A stretch of 64,000 nucleotides of DNA from Butyrivibrio sp. MC2021 (GTDB lineage Bacteria; Bacillota; Clostridia; Lachnospirales; Lachnospiraceae), in contig NZ_JHXX01000003.1 of the NCBI RefSeq assembly GCF_000621605.1, positions 62,001 to 126,000 on the forward strand, written 5' to 3'. The position numbers were made by a program, and so were the translations under genes. The notes beneath the pieces are model-generated. The model made no database searches. It was not told the DNA's origin and saw only the letters and a program-made list of their open reading frames with translations. Shown piece after piece: positions 45,434-57,300 of the stretch. Numbering within the stretch: the stretch's first letter is position 1; the number at the start of each line of letters is the position of its first letter.

Positions 45434-45552
45434 TGTCACTCCTCCTAGGCATAGTACGAAAATTATACTACTACATTTTCCTGATTTACAGGGCGTTTTC
45501 TGACAAATGGCATCTGAAATGGGATAAATGGTAAGAAAACCCGATAAATAGC

Positions 45553-45581
45553 TTGAAAAATTAAGAATGTGAAATTATTAT
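45553..45581 (+). promoter_or_regulatory. Promoter of the MATE transporter gene
   Basis: TTGAAA (45553-45558) and TATTAT (45576-45581) are 17 bases apart on the plus strand, about 40 bases upstream of the start. Confidence 0.6.
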
Positions 45582-45623
45582 ATATCAAGCAAATTATGAA
45601 AAGAAAAAGGTTATGCTATTAAT

Positions 45624-46946
45624 ATGACAAAAGGATCAATCACTAAAAACTTAATATCGTTTGCAATCCCCCTGTTTTTCGGACAACTTCTTCAGCAGCT
45701 CTACAATGTTGTTGACTCTGTTGTTGTGGGAAACGTTCTGGGAAAAGAGGCCCTGGCTGCGGTAAGCACCACCGGAAGCCTTATTTTTCTCATGGTGGGC
45801 TTTATCGGCGGACTGTTCATGGGTAACAGCGTCATCATCGGCAAGAGCTACGGCGCCAAGAACTATGACAGAGTTTCCGCGGCAGCTCACACCGGTATCA
45901 CCTTTGCCATCATCATGGGAATCGTCATGACCGTCTGGGGATACTTTTTTACCCCGGTGCTTCTTGGCTGGATGGGCACCCCCGCCGATGTTATGAATAA
46001 TTCCGTCACCTACTTCAAGATCTACTTCCTGGGAGGCCTCGGCAACATCATGTACAACGCCTGCTGCGGCATATTCCAGGCCATGGGCGACTCCAAGAGG
46101 CCCCTTTACTACCTGATGGTCAGCACCATATTGAACACCATTCTGGATATCACCTTCGTGAAATTCCTGGGCTTTGGTATCGGAGGCGCGGCTCTTGCCA
46201 CTGTTATCGCACAGTTTGTCAGCGCAGGCCTTGCCTTCTACAGACTCACCCGGGTAGATGGTCCCCACAGGATCTATTTAAGCAAGCTCCACATTGATAA
46301 GCCCATTCTGGCAAAAGAGCTGTCCATCGGTTTTCCCACCGGTATTCAGAACAGCGTTATCGCCATCGGCAATGTTGTGGTTCAGTCCAACATCAACGCC
46401 TTTGGCTCTGTGGCCATGGCGGGCTGCGGCAGTTACTTCAAGCTTGAAGGCTTTGTCTTTTTACCCATCACCTGCATGAGCATGGCTCTTACCACCTTCG
46501 TGAGCCAGAATCTTGGCGCAGGCGAAGTTAATCGCGTTAAAAAAGGCTCCAAGATCGGAAGCCTTATAAGTATAACCTGCGCAGAGATCATAGGCGTGCT
46601 GGTATTCACTTTATCTCCTTACCTTCTGAGAATCTTTTCGGGAGACCCGGAGGTTCTGGCCATCGGCGCAACCCAGGCCCGCACCGAGAGCTTATTCTAC
46701 TTCCTCCTGGCCCTTAGCCACTGCCTTGCGGGAACCTACCGCGGTGCCGGCAAGACCACCGTTCCCATGATCGTTATGCTGTCCAGCTGGTGCCTTCTTC
46801 GAATCACCTACATCACCATCATCGTGCACTTTATCCCGGTGGTTAACGTGATCTTCTGGGCCTACCCTCTTACCTGGTCAGTAAGCAGTATCATCTTCAT
46901 CATCTACTACTTCAAGGGCAAATGGATCAAGATAGGAATAAACTAA
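45624..46946 (+). CDS. MATE-family efflux transporter
   Basis: A 440-residue transporter with twelve predicted helices in two homologous halves. MTKGSITKNLISFAIPLFFG, QLYNVVDSVVVGNVLG and LAAVSTTGSLIFLMVGF are characteristic of the first half; FVSQNLGAGEVNRVKKG of the second. It exports cationic drugs or metabolites using an ion gradient; the substrate cannot be predicted. It is monocistronic with its own promoter. The ribosome binding site (AAAAAGG) is 13 bases from the ATG, which is long. Confidence 0.92.
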   Translation: MTKGSITKNLISFAIPLFFGQLLQQLYNVVDSVVVGNVLGKEALAAVSTTGSLIFLMVGFIGGLFMGNSVIIGKSYGAKNYDRVSAAAHTGITFAIIMGIVMTVWGYFFTPVLLGWMGTPADVMNNSVTYFKIYFLGGLGNIMYNACCGIFQAMGDSKRPLYYLMVSTILNTILDITFVKFLGFGIGGAALATVIAQFVSAGLAFYRLTRVDGPHRIYLSKLHIDKPILAKELSIGFPTGIQNSVIAIGNVVVQSNINAFGSVAMAGCGSYFKLEGFVFLPITCMSMALTTFVSQNLGAGEVNRVKKGSKIGSLISITCAEIIGVLVFTLSPYLLRIFSGDPEVLAIGATQARTESLFYFLLALSHCLAGTYRGAGKTTVPMIVMLSSWCLLRITYITIIVHFIPVVNVIFWAYPLTWSVSSIIFIIYYFKGKWIKIGIN

Positions 46947-46992
46947 CAAAAAGCAGGATAAAACTGCGACAAACATGCAATCTTATCCTGCT
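46947..46992 (-). terminator. Terminator after the JAMM/small-protein pair (copy 1)
   Basis: AGCAGGATAA (46952-46961) pairs with TTATCCTGCT (46983-46992) and is followed on the minus strand by TTTTTG. A near-identical copy, including its 20-base loop, lies at 58812-58857. Confidence 0.7.
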
Positions 46993-47032
46993 TCTATATT
47001 CATTCTATTTTCTTTTATAATTCCCGAAATTC

Positions 47033-47212
47033 TTAAATGTTGAATTTCGTCAAACTATCCTGACGTTCCCTCTTCTTAGGATTGGCTTTTGCTTCCTGCA
47101 AAACCTTCTCCGCAGCCTGTTCAAGCTCTTCTACGCTCATTTTCAACATATATTCGGGAATAATATTTCTATCGTCTTCTGTATATGTTCCTACTTCAAA
47201 CTCCTTATTCAT
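47033..47212 (-). CDS. Small acidic protein overlapping the JAMM-like gene
   Basis: A 59-residue protein, MNKEFEVGTYTEDDRN at its start and KKRERQDSLTKFNI at its end, with an amphipathic Glu-rich helix between (MSVEELEQAAEKVLQEAKA). Its ATG overlaps the last eight bases of the JAMM-like gene, so translation is probably coupled. The family is not recognised. Size, charge and coupling would suit an inhibitor or adaptor of the upstream protein, but that is inference. The hairpin at 46952-46992 follows it. Confidence 0.6.
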   Translation of the reverse strand: MNKEFEVGTYTEDDRNIIPEYMLKMSVEELEQAAEKVLQEAKANPKKRERQDSLTKFNI

Positions 47213-47795
47213 CAGCTAGTACCTCCTTTACCACAACGTCAAACCGATCACAACAATCCTGTAAAGTTTTTTCTCTAGCTTCATATTCATTATATCCTCT
47301 AAGCCTATATGAAGCAACTTTGTACCCAAAATAAACCACCGGAACAAACTCATTGCTATAGTATAAAAACACTCTCCCTGTATGGCCTATAACAATACCC
47401 ACCCCATAGTCATTGGTATAGTTTGAATTCAAATCCTCGACACTTGGCGGAAATCCCATCGGATGCGAATGAATAGTCAGTAAACCCGAATGTGATTTGA
47501 TAACCATTTTAGTCTTTTCAGAATATTGGATTTCCTGGTTGAAATTCTGTTCAATCTCAGTTGCCATAATCTCACAAGATGTTATATCTATCCAGTACAT
47601 ATCCTCATAGCATGTACCCGATCTGTGATACAACATTTTCTTAGCAAGCCTGTATAATAGCCTGTTAAGTGCCTTGTTATCGGATATCTTATCGAATTTT
47701 CTCCTAAAACTTCCACTTTCGATATAGCTTGAATTAATTGTAGTTGCTTTATTTCTCCCCGCTCGTTGCTCTTCTTGCTCTTTCTGCATACACAT
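47205..47795 (-). CDS. JAB/JAMM-like (MPN) putative metallopeptidase
   Basis: A 196-residue protein. The stretch LLTIHSHPMGFPPSVEDLNS has the JAMM-type His-x-His-Pro, a Ser and a downstream Asp, with one residue fewer between them than in classic JAMM sites, followed by YGVGIVIGHTGRVFLYYS. JAMM proteins cleave isopeptide or peptide bonds using zinc; some bacterial members act in toxin, phage or ubiquitin-like systems. The first 80 residues are basic and unassigned. It overlaps the small acidic gene downstream. Either of the ATGs at 47795 or 47789 may be the start; AAAGGAG suits the second better. Confidence 0.65.
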   Translation of the reverse strand: MCMQKEQEEQRAGRNKATTINSSYIESGSFRRKFDKISDNKALNRLLYRLAKKMLYHRSGTCYEDMYWIDITSCEIMATEIEQNFNQEIQYSEKTKMVIKSHSGLLTIHSHPMGFPPSVEDLNSNYTNDYGVGIVIGHTGRVFLYYSNEFVPVVYFGYKVASYRLRGYNEYEAREKTLQDCCDRFDVVVKEVLADE

Positions 47796-47907
47796 ATGCT
47801 CCTTTCCTAATCATTCAAACCCATAATTTCTTGAAAATAAGCGTATGCAGAACGCATAGCCTTTCCGGATTGGAATTGAAACTGCAACAGATTGTCACAG
47901 CTGTTTA

Positions 47908-47936
47908 AATTTATCACAACAAAAATGAAATTGCAA
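47908..47936 (-). promoter_or_regulatory. Promoter of the JAMM-like operon
   Basis: On the minus strand TTGCAA (47931-47936) and TAAATT (47908-47913) are 17 bases apart; the leader is about 100 bases. Confidence 0.5.
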
Positions 47937-48242
47937 GAATACCGATTACCCCCGCCCACCACTTAAGAGCGGAAGGAGGAATCGGGGGATGCCTTTTCCC
48001 ATCTGTTGCCACAGACAGAATGGTCCCGGAGGGAGGATGGGAAAAAATAAATTGCGAGACATTCAGGCACAACGGATGATTCATGAGCGCTTCAGATGGA
48101 CGGAGGGCCGATTGTTCTGAGCAACGTGAAATGAGGCCCTCCGGACAGATGAAGTGCCATGAATCACCGTTGGGAATGATGCGAGCAATTTATATTTTTC
48201 CATCCCCACTCCCGGGCCATTCGTCCTGTCCGCCAGCGCATA

Positions 48243-48319
48243 GGAAAAGGCACCCCCGAGGGGGTGCCCTTCCTTAACCTATTTGAGTTGATGGTGTGTT
48301 CTGTGGAAATTCAAATAGG
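48243..48319 (-). terminator. Double-hairpin terminator of the 3,258-residue protein gene
   Basis: Read on the minus strand, CCTATTTGA pairs with TCAAATAGG (48279-48287 with 48311-48319), then GGCACCCCC pairs with GGGGGTGCC (48249-48257 with 48260-48268) and is followed by TTTTCC. The same two hairpins in the same order follow the partial surface gene at 63638. Confidence 0.8.
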
Positions 48320-48340
48320 GTGGAACCATATTAGCTCAAA

Positions 48341-51300
48341 TTACTCAGCCTTAGCAAAGATAGGCTTAGGAGCAATCTTGATCTTAACGGTTGTTGATCC
48401 ACTGTAATCTCCAATACCTGAAAGAGTAACCTTCATAGTTCCCTTCTTAACGTTATTGGAATATCCGGTGATCTCGAAGTCCTTACCAAGCTCAAGAACA
48501 GTATCCTTACCGATCTTAACTACTACATTCTTAGCGAATGCTTCAAGCTCTTCCTCAGATTCGAATACGATAGGCTCGCCGGTGTAATATCTGCAATATC
48601 CATTAGCTGCTTTTCCTTTAGCCTTTGCGAAGTTAGCACCAACGGTTACTTCCTTCTCAAGTACATTCTCGGCACCGATCATAGCTACTGCTGAAGAAAT
48701 CTTAATTGTGTAGGTCTCCTTAGCTGTAAGTGTATCAACAGCATTGCCATCAGAATCAAGAACCTCGAGCTTGTAGCTCTTCTTATTGATTGTATTTCCG
48801 GCTGCGTCAAGGATATTTGCTGTTACCTTCTTAGCCTTCATACCACCAACTGCGTTGGTTCCTGCGAAGGTTACGTTCTCACCTGCAAGATCAAGTGCTA
48901 CTACTTCGAAGGATGCTGCTGAATCAACTTTACCCTTGAAGTTGCCCTTACCTGTGATCTTAACAGTTGCTGCACCGAACTTCTTCTTATTGTCAGCATA
49001 TGTAACCTTAGCGGTGTAATCTTGCTTCTCAATAAGCTCTCTGCCGTTCCATGTTACTGTAAGCTTAGGAGCTGCGCCCTTAACCTGCCATTCGATGGTC
49101 TCATCTGCATAAGCTGCCTCAAGGCCTTCTCCGTCCTTACCTGCTACAAGAGCAACTTTATTGATCTTGTAGGAAGCTGCCTTAGAAGTTGTCTTACCGG
49201 TTACGGCTACCTTAGCTGTTCCCTGATTGATGTTGTTAGAGAATGTAACAACTGCAGGAATCTCAGCATCGCCGGCTACATATCTGATCTCGCCACTCTC
49301 ATCATCAAGAGTATAAGTTGTGAAGCCTGAATCGCCTACGAACTTAACTGCGATTGACTTAGGATAAATAGGCTCTCCGGTGTAATCATACTTCTTAGGA
49401 TCAAGAACCTTAACAGACTTGATTTCCTTAAGCTCTGCAATCTCCTCTGTTGAAAGATCATCAAGAGGATTTACAATCTGGAATGTTGTTGCAATTGCCT
49501 TACCTGAGTAATTGCCCTTACCTGTTACAGTAATTGTAGCGGTACCAACATTCTTGTTATCTTTAATCTTAACGGTGTAATCTGTGCCCTTTGCAAGTGC
49601 TACTGCTTCGTTAGCTGTGTCATAAACAGTGATTGCAGGAACGATATTAGCGCCTGTGTAGTAATACTTATCCTCAAGACCTGCGATAGCGATCTGGCTG
49701 TCATCATTGATGATGATAACTTCTTCACTCTCTTCAGAGCCACTTGTGAACAAGTATACAGGTGAGTAGAATACTTCTGCCTCTGCCGCTGTCTTTCCTT
49801 CAGCATCTGCACTGAAGTCTCTAAGGTCAGCAACTGCCATGAACTGAACCTTCTTAGTAGAAGCATCGATTGTTGCAGGATCGCTTTCTACTGTTGCAAC
49901 ACCGCTTATTGTCTCTTCTGTTCCGGCCTTAGCCCACTTAAATGTTACATCGTAGGTCATTGTAGGAATAGGATCGCTCTTCTTCCAGTTCTCAGGCCAT
50001 TTTGTAGTCCACTTAACTACAGGAGCATAAGCGATATCAGGAATATAAGGATCTCCGTTTGCATCGAGGTAAACTTCCTTACTAAGGTCTTCAACTGTTG
50101 TGCCGAAGCTTGTGAAGGATGCATATGCCTGATATCCGGTATAAGCTTCTGCGCCTTCGCCGTAAGTTGTGATTGTCATGTACTTATCAGCTGTTGTATC
50201 GATCTCAGATGCGCTGACTGTTAATTCCTTAGTCTTTCCATCCTTAGATGTAAATACTACAGTTGCTGATGCATAAGACTTGCCGTCTTCTGACTTGTTC
50301 CATGTCCACTCTGCGCTTGCCAGCTCGAAAGGAACAGGCTTATCAACTTCGTTACCCTCTGCATCGAGGTACTTAACTGCTGTAGCACTGATTGTTTCGC
50401 CCTTGCTTACGAAAGATGCTGTTGCTTCATAAGTAGTAACGCCTTCCTCAGTTGTTACTGTCATAGCAGATACAGGAACTTCTACAATCTTTTCTCTGCC
50501 ATCTGTTGCTGTGAACTTAGCCACTGCCTTAGCAAATGTCTTCTCATCTGCAGACTTGGTCCATGCCCACTCAGCGTCTCCAGCTACTACGAAGATAGAA
50601 TCTTCATAAGTTACTGTTACAGTAGTCTCATCGATAAGAGTTGCAACATATGAGAATGAGCCGTCTTCGTTCTCAGTAAATGTTACTTCCTGAGGACCAA
50701 ATACGATATGCTCTTCTGCATCACAATTCTCATTCTTACACTTAAGTGTAAGTGTAGCTGTGTGTGTTTCAGCGTTGAAGTTCTCAATGATTGCATTTTC
50801 AAGGTCTACTTCATGTCCTGTTGCAGGAACGATGAACTTTTCATCATAGTCAACAGTTACTTCTTCCTTTTCTGCACCCTTCTCATCAATATCCATGTAT
50901 GTGATGGACTTGATATCATATCCGGACTTAGTACATGTAGGAGCAACAGACTTCTCTTCGTTGCGCTCAACTTTGACTACCTTAAGCTCTACAACATGTG
51001 TAGAATCTACTGTACATACTCTTGTGATCTTGATCTCGTCGGCTGTAATGATCTTATCTTCATTTGCATCGGTCCAAACAATTGTAGGATCCTTTGTAAG
51101 ATCAAACTTGTGTCCAAGAGGCTCACCCTCTTCATCAATCTCTGGATCTTCAAACTTATATGTCTTACCAGTTGATGCTACAGTTATCTCAACAGAGTAC
51201 TTGTATCCTGCAGCCTTTTCGCAAGTAGCCGGAATTTCTACTCTATCCTGATAACTAAGAGTTCCGATTGTTGAATCACTGCCATCAACAATGATTTCAC

Positions 51301-54300
51301 TTCCCTCATAATCAGGGCAATCAGGATCGTCACAGTGGAGGTGAAGAACAGCTGATCTGTTGCCTTCCTCATCCTTTGTCCATACGCACTTTACATACTT
51401 CTCATCTTTCTCAGTTATAGGTGCATAAGTATGCTCATGCCACTGAGGAATTAGATTTGAACTGTCTTTGTAATCCTTAGCAATTACAGTATTTGCATTA
51501 ACAACTGAGCTTGTATAAGCATCCATCCAGTTAAGCATTACCTTACCATCAAGTACTGCTGTAGGAACAGCCTTGCTGTTAAATACTGAACCAAGTGTGC
51601 TTCTGTAAGGCACGATAGCTGTTATTTTGTCAACTGCATATCCGTCAGAGTTTGAATCATCAACTACTACATCCTTGTTATCTCTAGAAAGATCTGCAGT
51701 CTTTTCTGCAAACTCACCTGCAACAAATTCTACTATTGCATAGAAATTGAAGTTTACAGTTGTAAAGTACTTAGCAAGTACTTCATCAGTGGTTGTTGTC
51801 TTTGCTTTCCACCCAAGACCCTTTGCAGCAAGTTTAGCCTGATCTGCAGTAGGCGCTACGATAACTGATGGATATTTAACTGAATTGTCATCAAAAATAG
51901 TTGCCTTAAACTTAGTTGCCTTATTAGCTGAAGCTAAATCTGCATTGTCAAGAGTGAAATCAAGACAGACATCACTCTTACCATCTTTGTCCGCATCAAC
52001 ATATACAAAATAATGACTATCGGCAAATCCAGAGTCTTCCCATGGATCTTCAGCCTCAAATGATTCAGCAATATTATTTACAGCACCAGCAACGATTGTA
52101 TTATAAAGTGCAGTAGCAAATCTAGCATCATTTACAGTTACACCAGCTGATGTAGCTTTAACTGTATATGCTGTGGATTCTGATACTGTTACTTCAATAG
52201 TTCTCTTAGCCTTTGTCTTAATATTTGTGCTGCCATCACCGAATACTACATCAGTTGTGTACTTGCCAGCAGACTTTCCGGATTTAAGTCTGATTGTGAA
52301 TTCTGCACTCTCACCAGGCTTAATATCTACTGCTGTATTATCTACAACTTCAAAATCTTCATCGAAGGAAGCAAGTTTCATCTTGCTGATTACATCTGTG
52401 TCATTACTGCTTGTATTAGCAATTGTAAATGTAACTGCTACTTCTGTCTTGTCATATCCTTCATCTACTGCAATTGTGGTCTTTTCGGCCGGTGTTACAG
52501 AGAATTCAGATACATCATTTGAATATACTGTATAAGTTACAGGGATGATAATATCCTTCTTCTCAGCGGTTACTGCTGTACCCTCTGTGAAGTGGATATT
52601 GATGTATGAATTATACTTACCTGCAACTGTCTTCTTAGGAGTTACTGTAAATCCTGTAGGCTCGCTGTTAGGTGTAAGGCTGGTTCCGGGCGAAGTAAAT
52701 GTGAGCATTGTATCCGCACCGTCATCATATTTATTACCTTCTGCGTCTACTTCATATACAGAAATTCTGCTAAGTGTTGTATTACCGGTATTCTCAATTG
52801 TAAGGTCTTTACCTGTTGCTGTCTTGCCAGCTACAAAGCTTGCAAGTTCAATTACCTTATCTCCTACTACGTTATCATCAACATAAACAATGTTCTTTGT
52901 TGAATCATCAGGATCAGGCTCGTAAACAGAAGCAAGATAAGTTGCATCCTCAACGGTGAACTTAACTGCAAATGTTAATGATTCGAAATCATCACCTGAA
53001 ATTGTAAGAGTATCAGTGTATTCACCCTTGTCAAGATTAGCTGCTGGTCTGAATGTAATATCCTGTGTTCCATTAACAGCAATTGCAGTTGCTGAACCAC
53101 CGGATGCAATCTCAAAATTCTTTGTTGAGAATTCAGCCTTCATCTTGCCAAGTGCTATACCTGACTTATTCTCGATAGTAACCTTTGCTGTATAAATATT
53201 ATTGTCGTAAGAAGCTACAGGATAATATGTATATCCAGTTCTTGTTACCATCAAATTACCATTTCTAAGGCCTTCTACTTTTCCGCGTGTAGCCTCAGTA
53301 TCTGCAGCAGTATCTGCCACCTTAGTAATAACAACATTCTCTGTCTTTGCTGAAACGATGTCGAATGTTACTGTGTCAGCAGTCTGTTCAGGAACCATCT
53401 TTGTAGCAGCTGCAGCTTCAATTGTCCAGCTATTTGCTGTACTAAGATCAATTACTTTCTTAATAGGATCTGAACTTAAAGCATCGCCATAAGCTATTGC
53501 CTCAACCTTAGCTGAAAGATTAACAGTATATGTACCTGCAGCCTTGATCTGACCAAAGATCTCGTTCTTCAGTCCACCGGTATTGGAATCTGAAGGAGTT
53601 GCACCTATTACATCGCCTTCAACTGCAAGTCCAAGTCCGGTATCATCACTCAAGTATGCCATACCGTCATTTGCTTCGCCCTTTGTTCCCTTAGTTACAT
53701 AGAACTTGGTCTTCTCTGTAGTTCCTTCTGTAACCTTGGTTCCTACTTCACTCCACTTAATCTTCTGATCAGCGGCGCCACCGGTTGCAGAAATAATGAT
53801 ATTCTTACTTGTCTTGGAAGTATCTTTATATGTTGTTTGAGGATCAGCAACAGTGTAATACTTCTTTCCAATGTTGGTATTTACATCGTCAGGCTGAGTA
53901 ATAACAAGCTTGTCAGTTACCACCATAATTGCATAGAATGCAATTTCATTAGCATTGTCTGCTGAAACAATGATTTTAACCTTATAAATACCTGCTGTAG
54001 GCTGTCCCTTTGATACGATACGGAACTTCTGGATTGTGCCCTTCTCAAGCTTTGTCCAGGATTCTGTATCAACACCAATATAATTTGAGCTGCCTGCATA
54101 AGGATTTGCAGGGCTCTTTCTGATTGCTGCTGCATCAGTTCTGTTGTCTTCTGCATCAGTAACAGTAATTGTTACGTTCTCTGCATCTTTCTTTCCAGCA
54201 CCTGTTGCTGCTGCAATTGTAAACACCTGTTTCTCGCCTACTGTATCACCAACTACCATACCAGGAAGAAGGATGTTTATCTTATCTGTAGCCTCAATCT

Positions 54301-57300
54301 GTGTTTCTGCATCACTTGCTCCAACCTTAAGGTTAGTATTAACAACAAGTTCTGCAGCACCGTCTACAATAATATCATGTGTAAGTACACCGGTTACCTT
54401 AGCATCATTGCTCTTAGTTGCAGTAACTGTAACAGTATACTTACCTGCTTTTTCAGGGGTACCAGTAATTGTTCCATCTTCTGCAAGCTCAAGTCCTGGT
54501 ACTTCTCCTGCTGTCCAAGCATAAGTAAATGCAGAACCCGCATAAGTTGTTCCTGTTTCTATAGTATATTTCTTATCATCAGCAGACTTAACCTGCTTAC
54601 CTGAAACAAATCCATCTACTTTTGCAGGATCAATTACAGGCGCATCCTTAACATCAAATACTACCTTGAATGTTCCGGCTTTTGTATAGGTTGCTGCTGC
54701 TGACTCAGAAGCAGAAGCATTAGCAGCATTCCTATGCCATGCCTGAACAGTAACATAGTGATCATCAGCTACAGTAAATGCAGCGTCTTTTGTAGTTTTG
54801 AGAGTAAATGTCTGGCTTTCAGATGCCTGGAGATCAAATCCATTTCCAAGAAGATCACTGTTAAGAGCCTCATTCTCAGCATCCAAAACAATTGCGAACA
54901 TCGCAATATCAGATTCATCCGTTCCACCATCAACATTCAAAATCTCAAGTTTTACATTTCCATAATGGTTAGTTGTATCTGTAGGATCAGATATCATGTC
55001 AAGTTCAAGAGTATTAGTAACATTTACATCAACCGCAAATGTATCAAGTCTGTCAGCCTTAATCTCACCATAGTCGAGTGCCTTTTTATCGTCATCAATA
55101 TCTTTTCCACCAGATGTGAACTTAAATCCATCTTCTGCTAATACAGTTGAAATAGCAATCTTTCTGTACTGAGGTGCTCCAGCTGTTCCATTCTTCTTAT
55201 ATGTTGCTTTAACACGGAAATTCAAAGTACCAACTTTCTTAGGAACACCTGAAATCTTTCCATCTTTCGATAATGTAAGTCCAAATGCCTTTAAATCATC
55301 TGCATCATCAGTGTAACTTTCAGGATCCGGATCTGCAGTAGTAGCATCGATAGACCACTCAACAGAATCTACACCGGTAACTTTTGTGAGTTCAAGCTGA
55401 TACTCTACTGATTTACCAACTTCCCACTCAGAGCCTGCAGGAGTGATTGTTCCATCTGCAGCTGGCTTTGTTATGTTAGCATCACCGCCCTTTACTTCAA
55501 ATGTAAGAGCAATTACCTCTGAATAAGAGTTTCCGTCAGCAATAGTAAGATTAGCTTTATATACTCCAGCGGTAAGTGATGCCTTTGGAGTAATAGTTAC
55601 TTTGCTCTCTCCACCACCTGCTGCTACAGTGATAGTCTTTGTGGCCTCTGTGTATTCCTCAGAGTCAATGGCAAAATTAGTGTGCGCATTAGCAACACCG
55701 TCTCCCGCATTGGCCTTTGTAACAGTAAGAGATAACATTGTATTACTATTGTTCTTTATAACGATTTCTTTCTTTGCAGTATTTTCTGTATAGTCGCTAG
55801 GTACAAACCAGTCATAAGCACCATTTGGATCCTCAGAATCAATAGTAATAGCAGCATCGTACTCTTCTACAGTATAGAAGAATATAGCTTCGCCTGTAGT
55901 ATCACCAGAAGTAGTATCGCCATCTGCACCTTCAAGAATAAAACTGTGAGTTCCGAGTTTTACAGTTCCCTTAGCCATTCCATGTACATTATAGAATGCT
56001 AATGAAGATGCTTCATTCGGTGTTCCTTTGATTCCAGTATTCTCAAATCCTTCACCAGTCTGCGTAAACAGTATTGCATAGTTACCACCTGTTACATAGA
56101 CATAAATATCGTCGAAGTTTTCACCCTTCTTTATTGTTCCAAGGTTATAACCACCAATATAGTATTGTGAACTTCCATTTGCAGTTCCAGTTGCAGGGTT
56201 TTCGCACGCAGAATCAGTATAATAAATGCCATCAAGCGTTGTGCCCTGCGCAGGAGTAACCTGTGCTATAGTTTCTTTTACTTCTTTTCCACCGTGAGCA
56301 ATAACCTTTGAGAACTTGATATTGTTTTCAACAGTAAAGCTTATCGCATATTCAGCGGGTTCATAAAGAGCATCAGTCTTGATACTAAGAACTGCTTCAT
56401 ATGTTCCGTCTTCATCATAGGAATCAATACTTGTAAGGTCGCTTATAGGTACAACCTTAAATTTCACATTATTATTTGTGAAAAGATCTCCTGCCATTGC
56501 ACCTTCACCAACAAGGCCAACGTCAAACATGTCGGCATCGTCACCTGAAAGTTCAAAATCAATGTCAGAAATGCTATAGCTTGGAAGGATATCTGCTACG
56601 CTAAGAGTAAACTCTTTAGCCTTAACATATGTTCCAGCTGTTTTTCCTTCAACATTAGCATCTGCATCAAGTACTTCATAACCCATCTTTGCAGCAGGGA
56701 ATGAATCGATTGTGAATGTATTTAAAGCAGTGTTATCAATTTTAATAGCCGCTTCATCTACCTTAACGGTAATTGGTAATAATTTTGCTTTTCTTGTAGA
56801 TGATGACTTATCAGCAACCTTCAATACGTAGTTTGCTCCAGGGAATGCTGAAGTATCATTGATTTCACTTGCATTAAGAGCTTTCTTTGCGTATTTTCCG
56901 GAAACAACACCGATTTCAAATGTTCCATTTGTTTTTGCCTGAGCATATAAACCATAGCTTGCAAAATCAGAGGAAGCATCTTCAAGATTATCATCAGCTA
57001 AAAGAGCTGCATCAGACAACTGGGCATCATTATTGTCTTTAATAGCCTTGAATTTCCAGATAGACCATGTAACATCACTATCCACATCACCAGTGCCATT
57101 GTTATCATCAAAATCCCTAGCTGTGAATACGTATTTGCTATTAGTATTACCCTCAGAACCACTCTGGCCCTTTGTATATACTGTGCCATATACGAATTCA
57201 GCAGTATCAGCATCTTTAGCAGAGCCATCACCACCTGCAGAAGTGCCATCGGTTCCTGTATAGTATCCGTCTGGTTGAATCACATAAGTAGGATTTGCAC

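Larger units (their letters stand above)
47796..48340. repeat. Intergenic region with palindromic element copy B
   Basis: No gene is seen. Near the JAMM-like start is its promoter (47908-47936). Bases 47985-48257 form the simplest palindromic element: an outer arm (GGGGATGCCTTTTCCCATC on the left, its complement near 48241-48257), an inner arm (AAATAAATTGCGAG, returning as GCGAGCAATTTATATTT), and the core hairpin with its conserved loop at 48110-48134. The right arm runs into the terminator of the giant gene at 48341. Confidence 0.85.
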
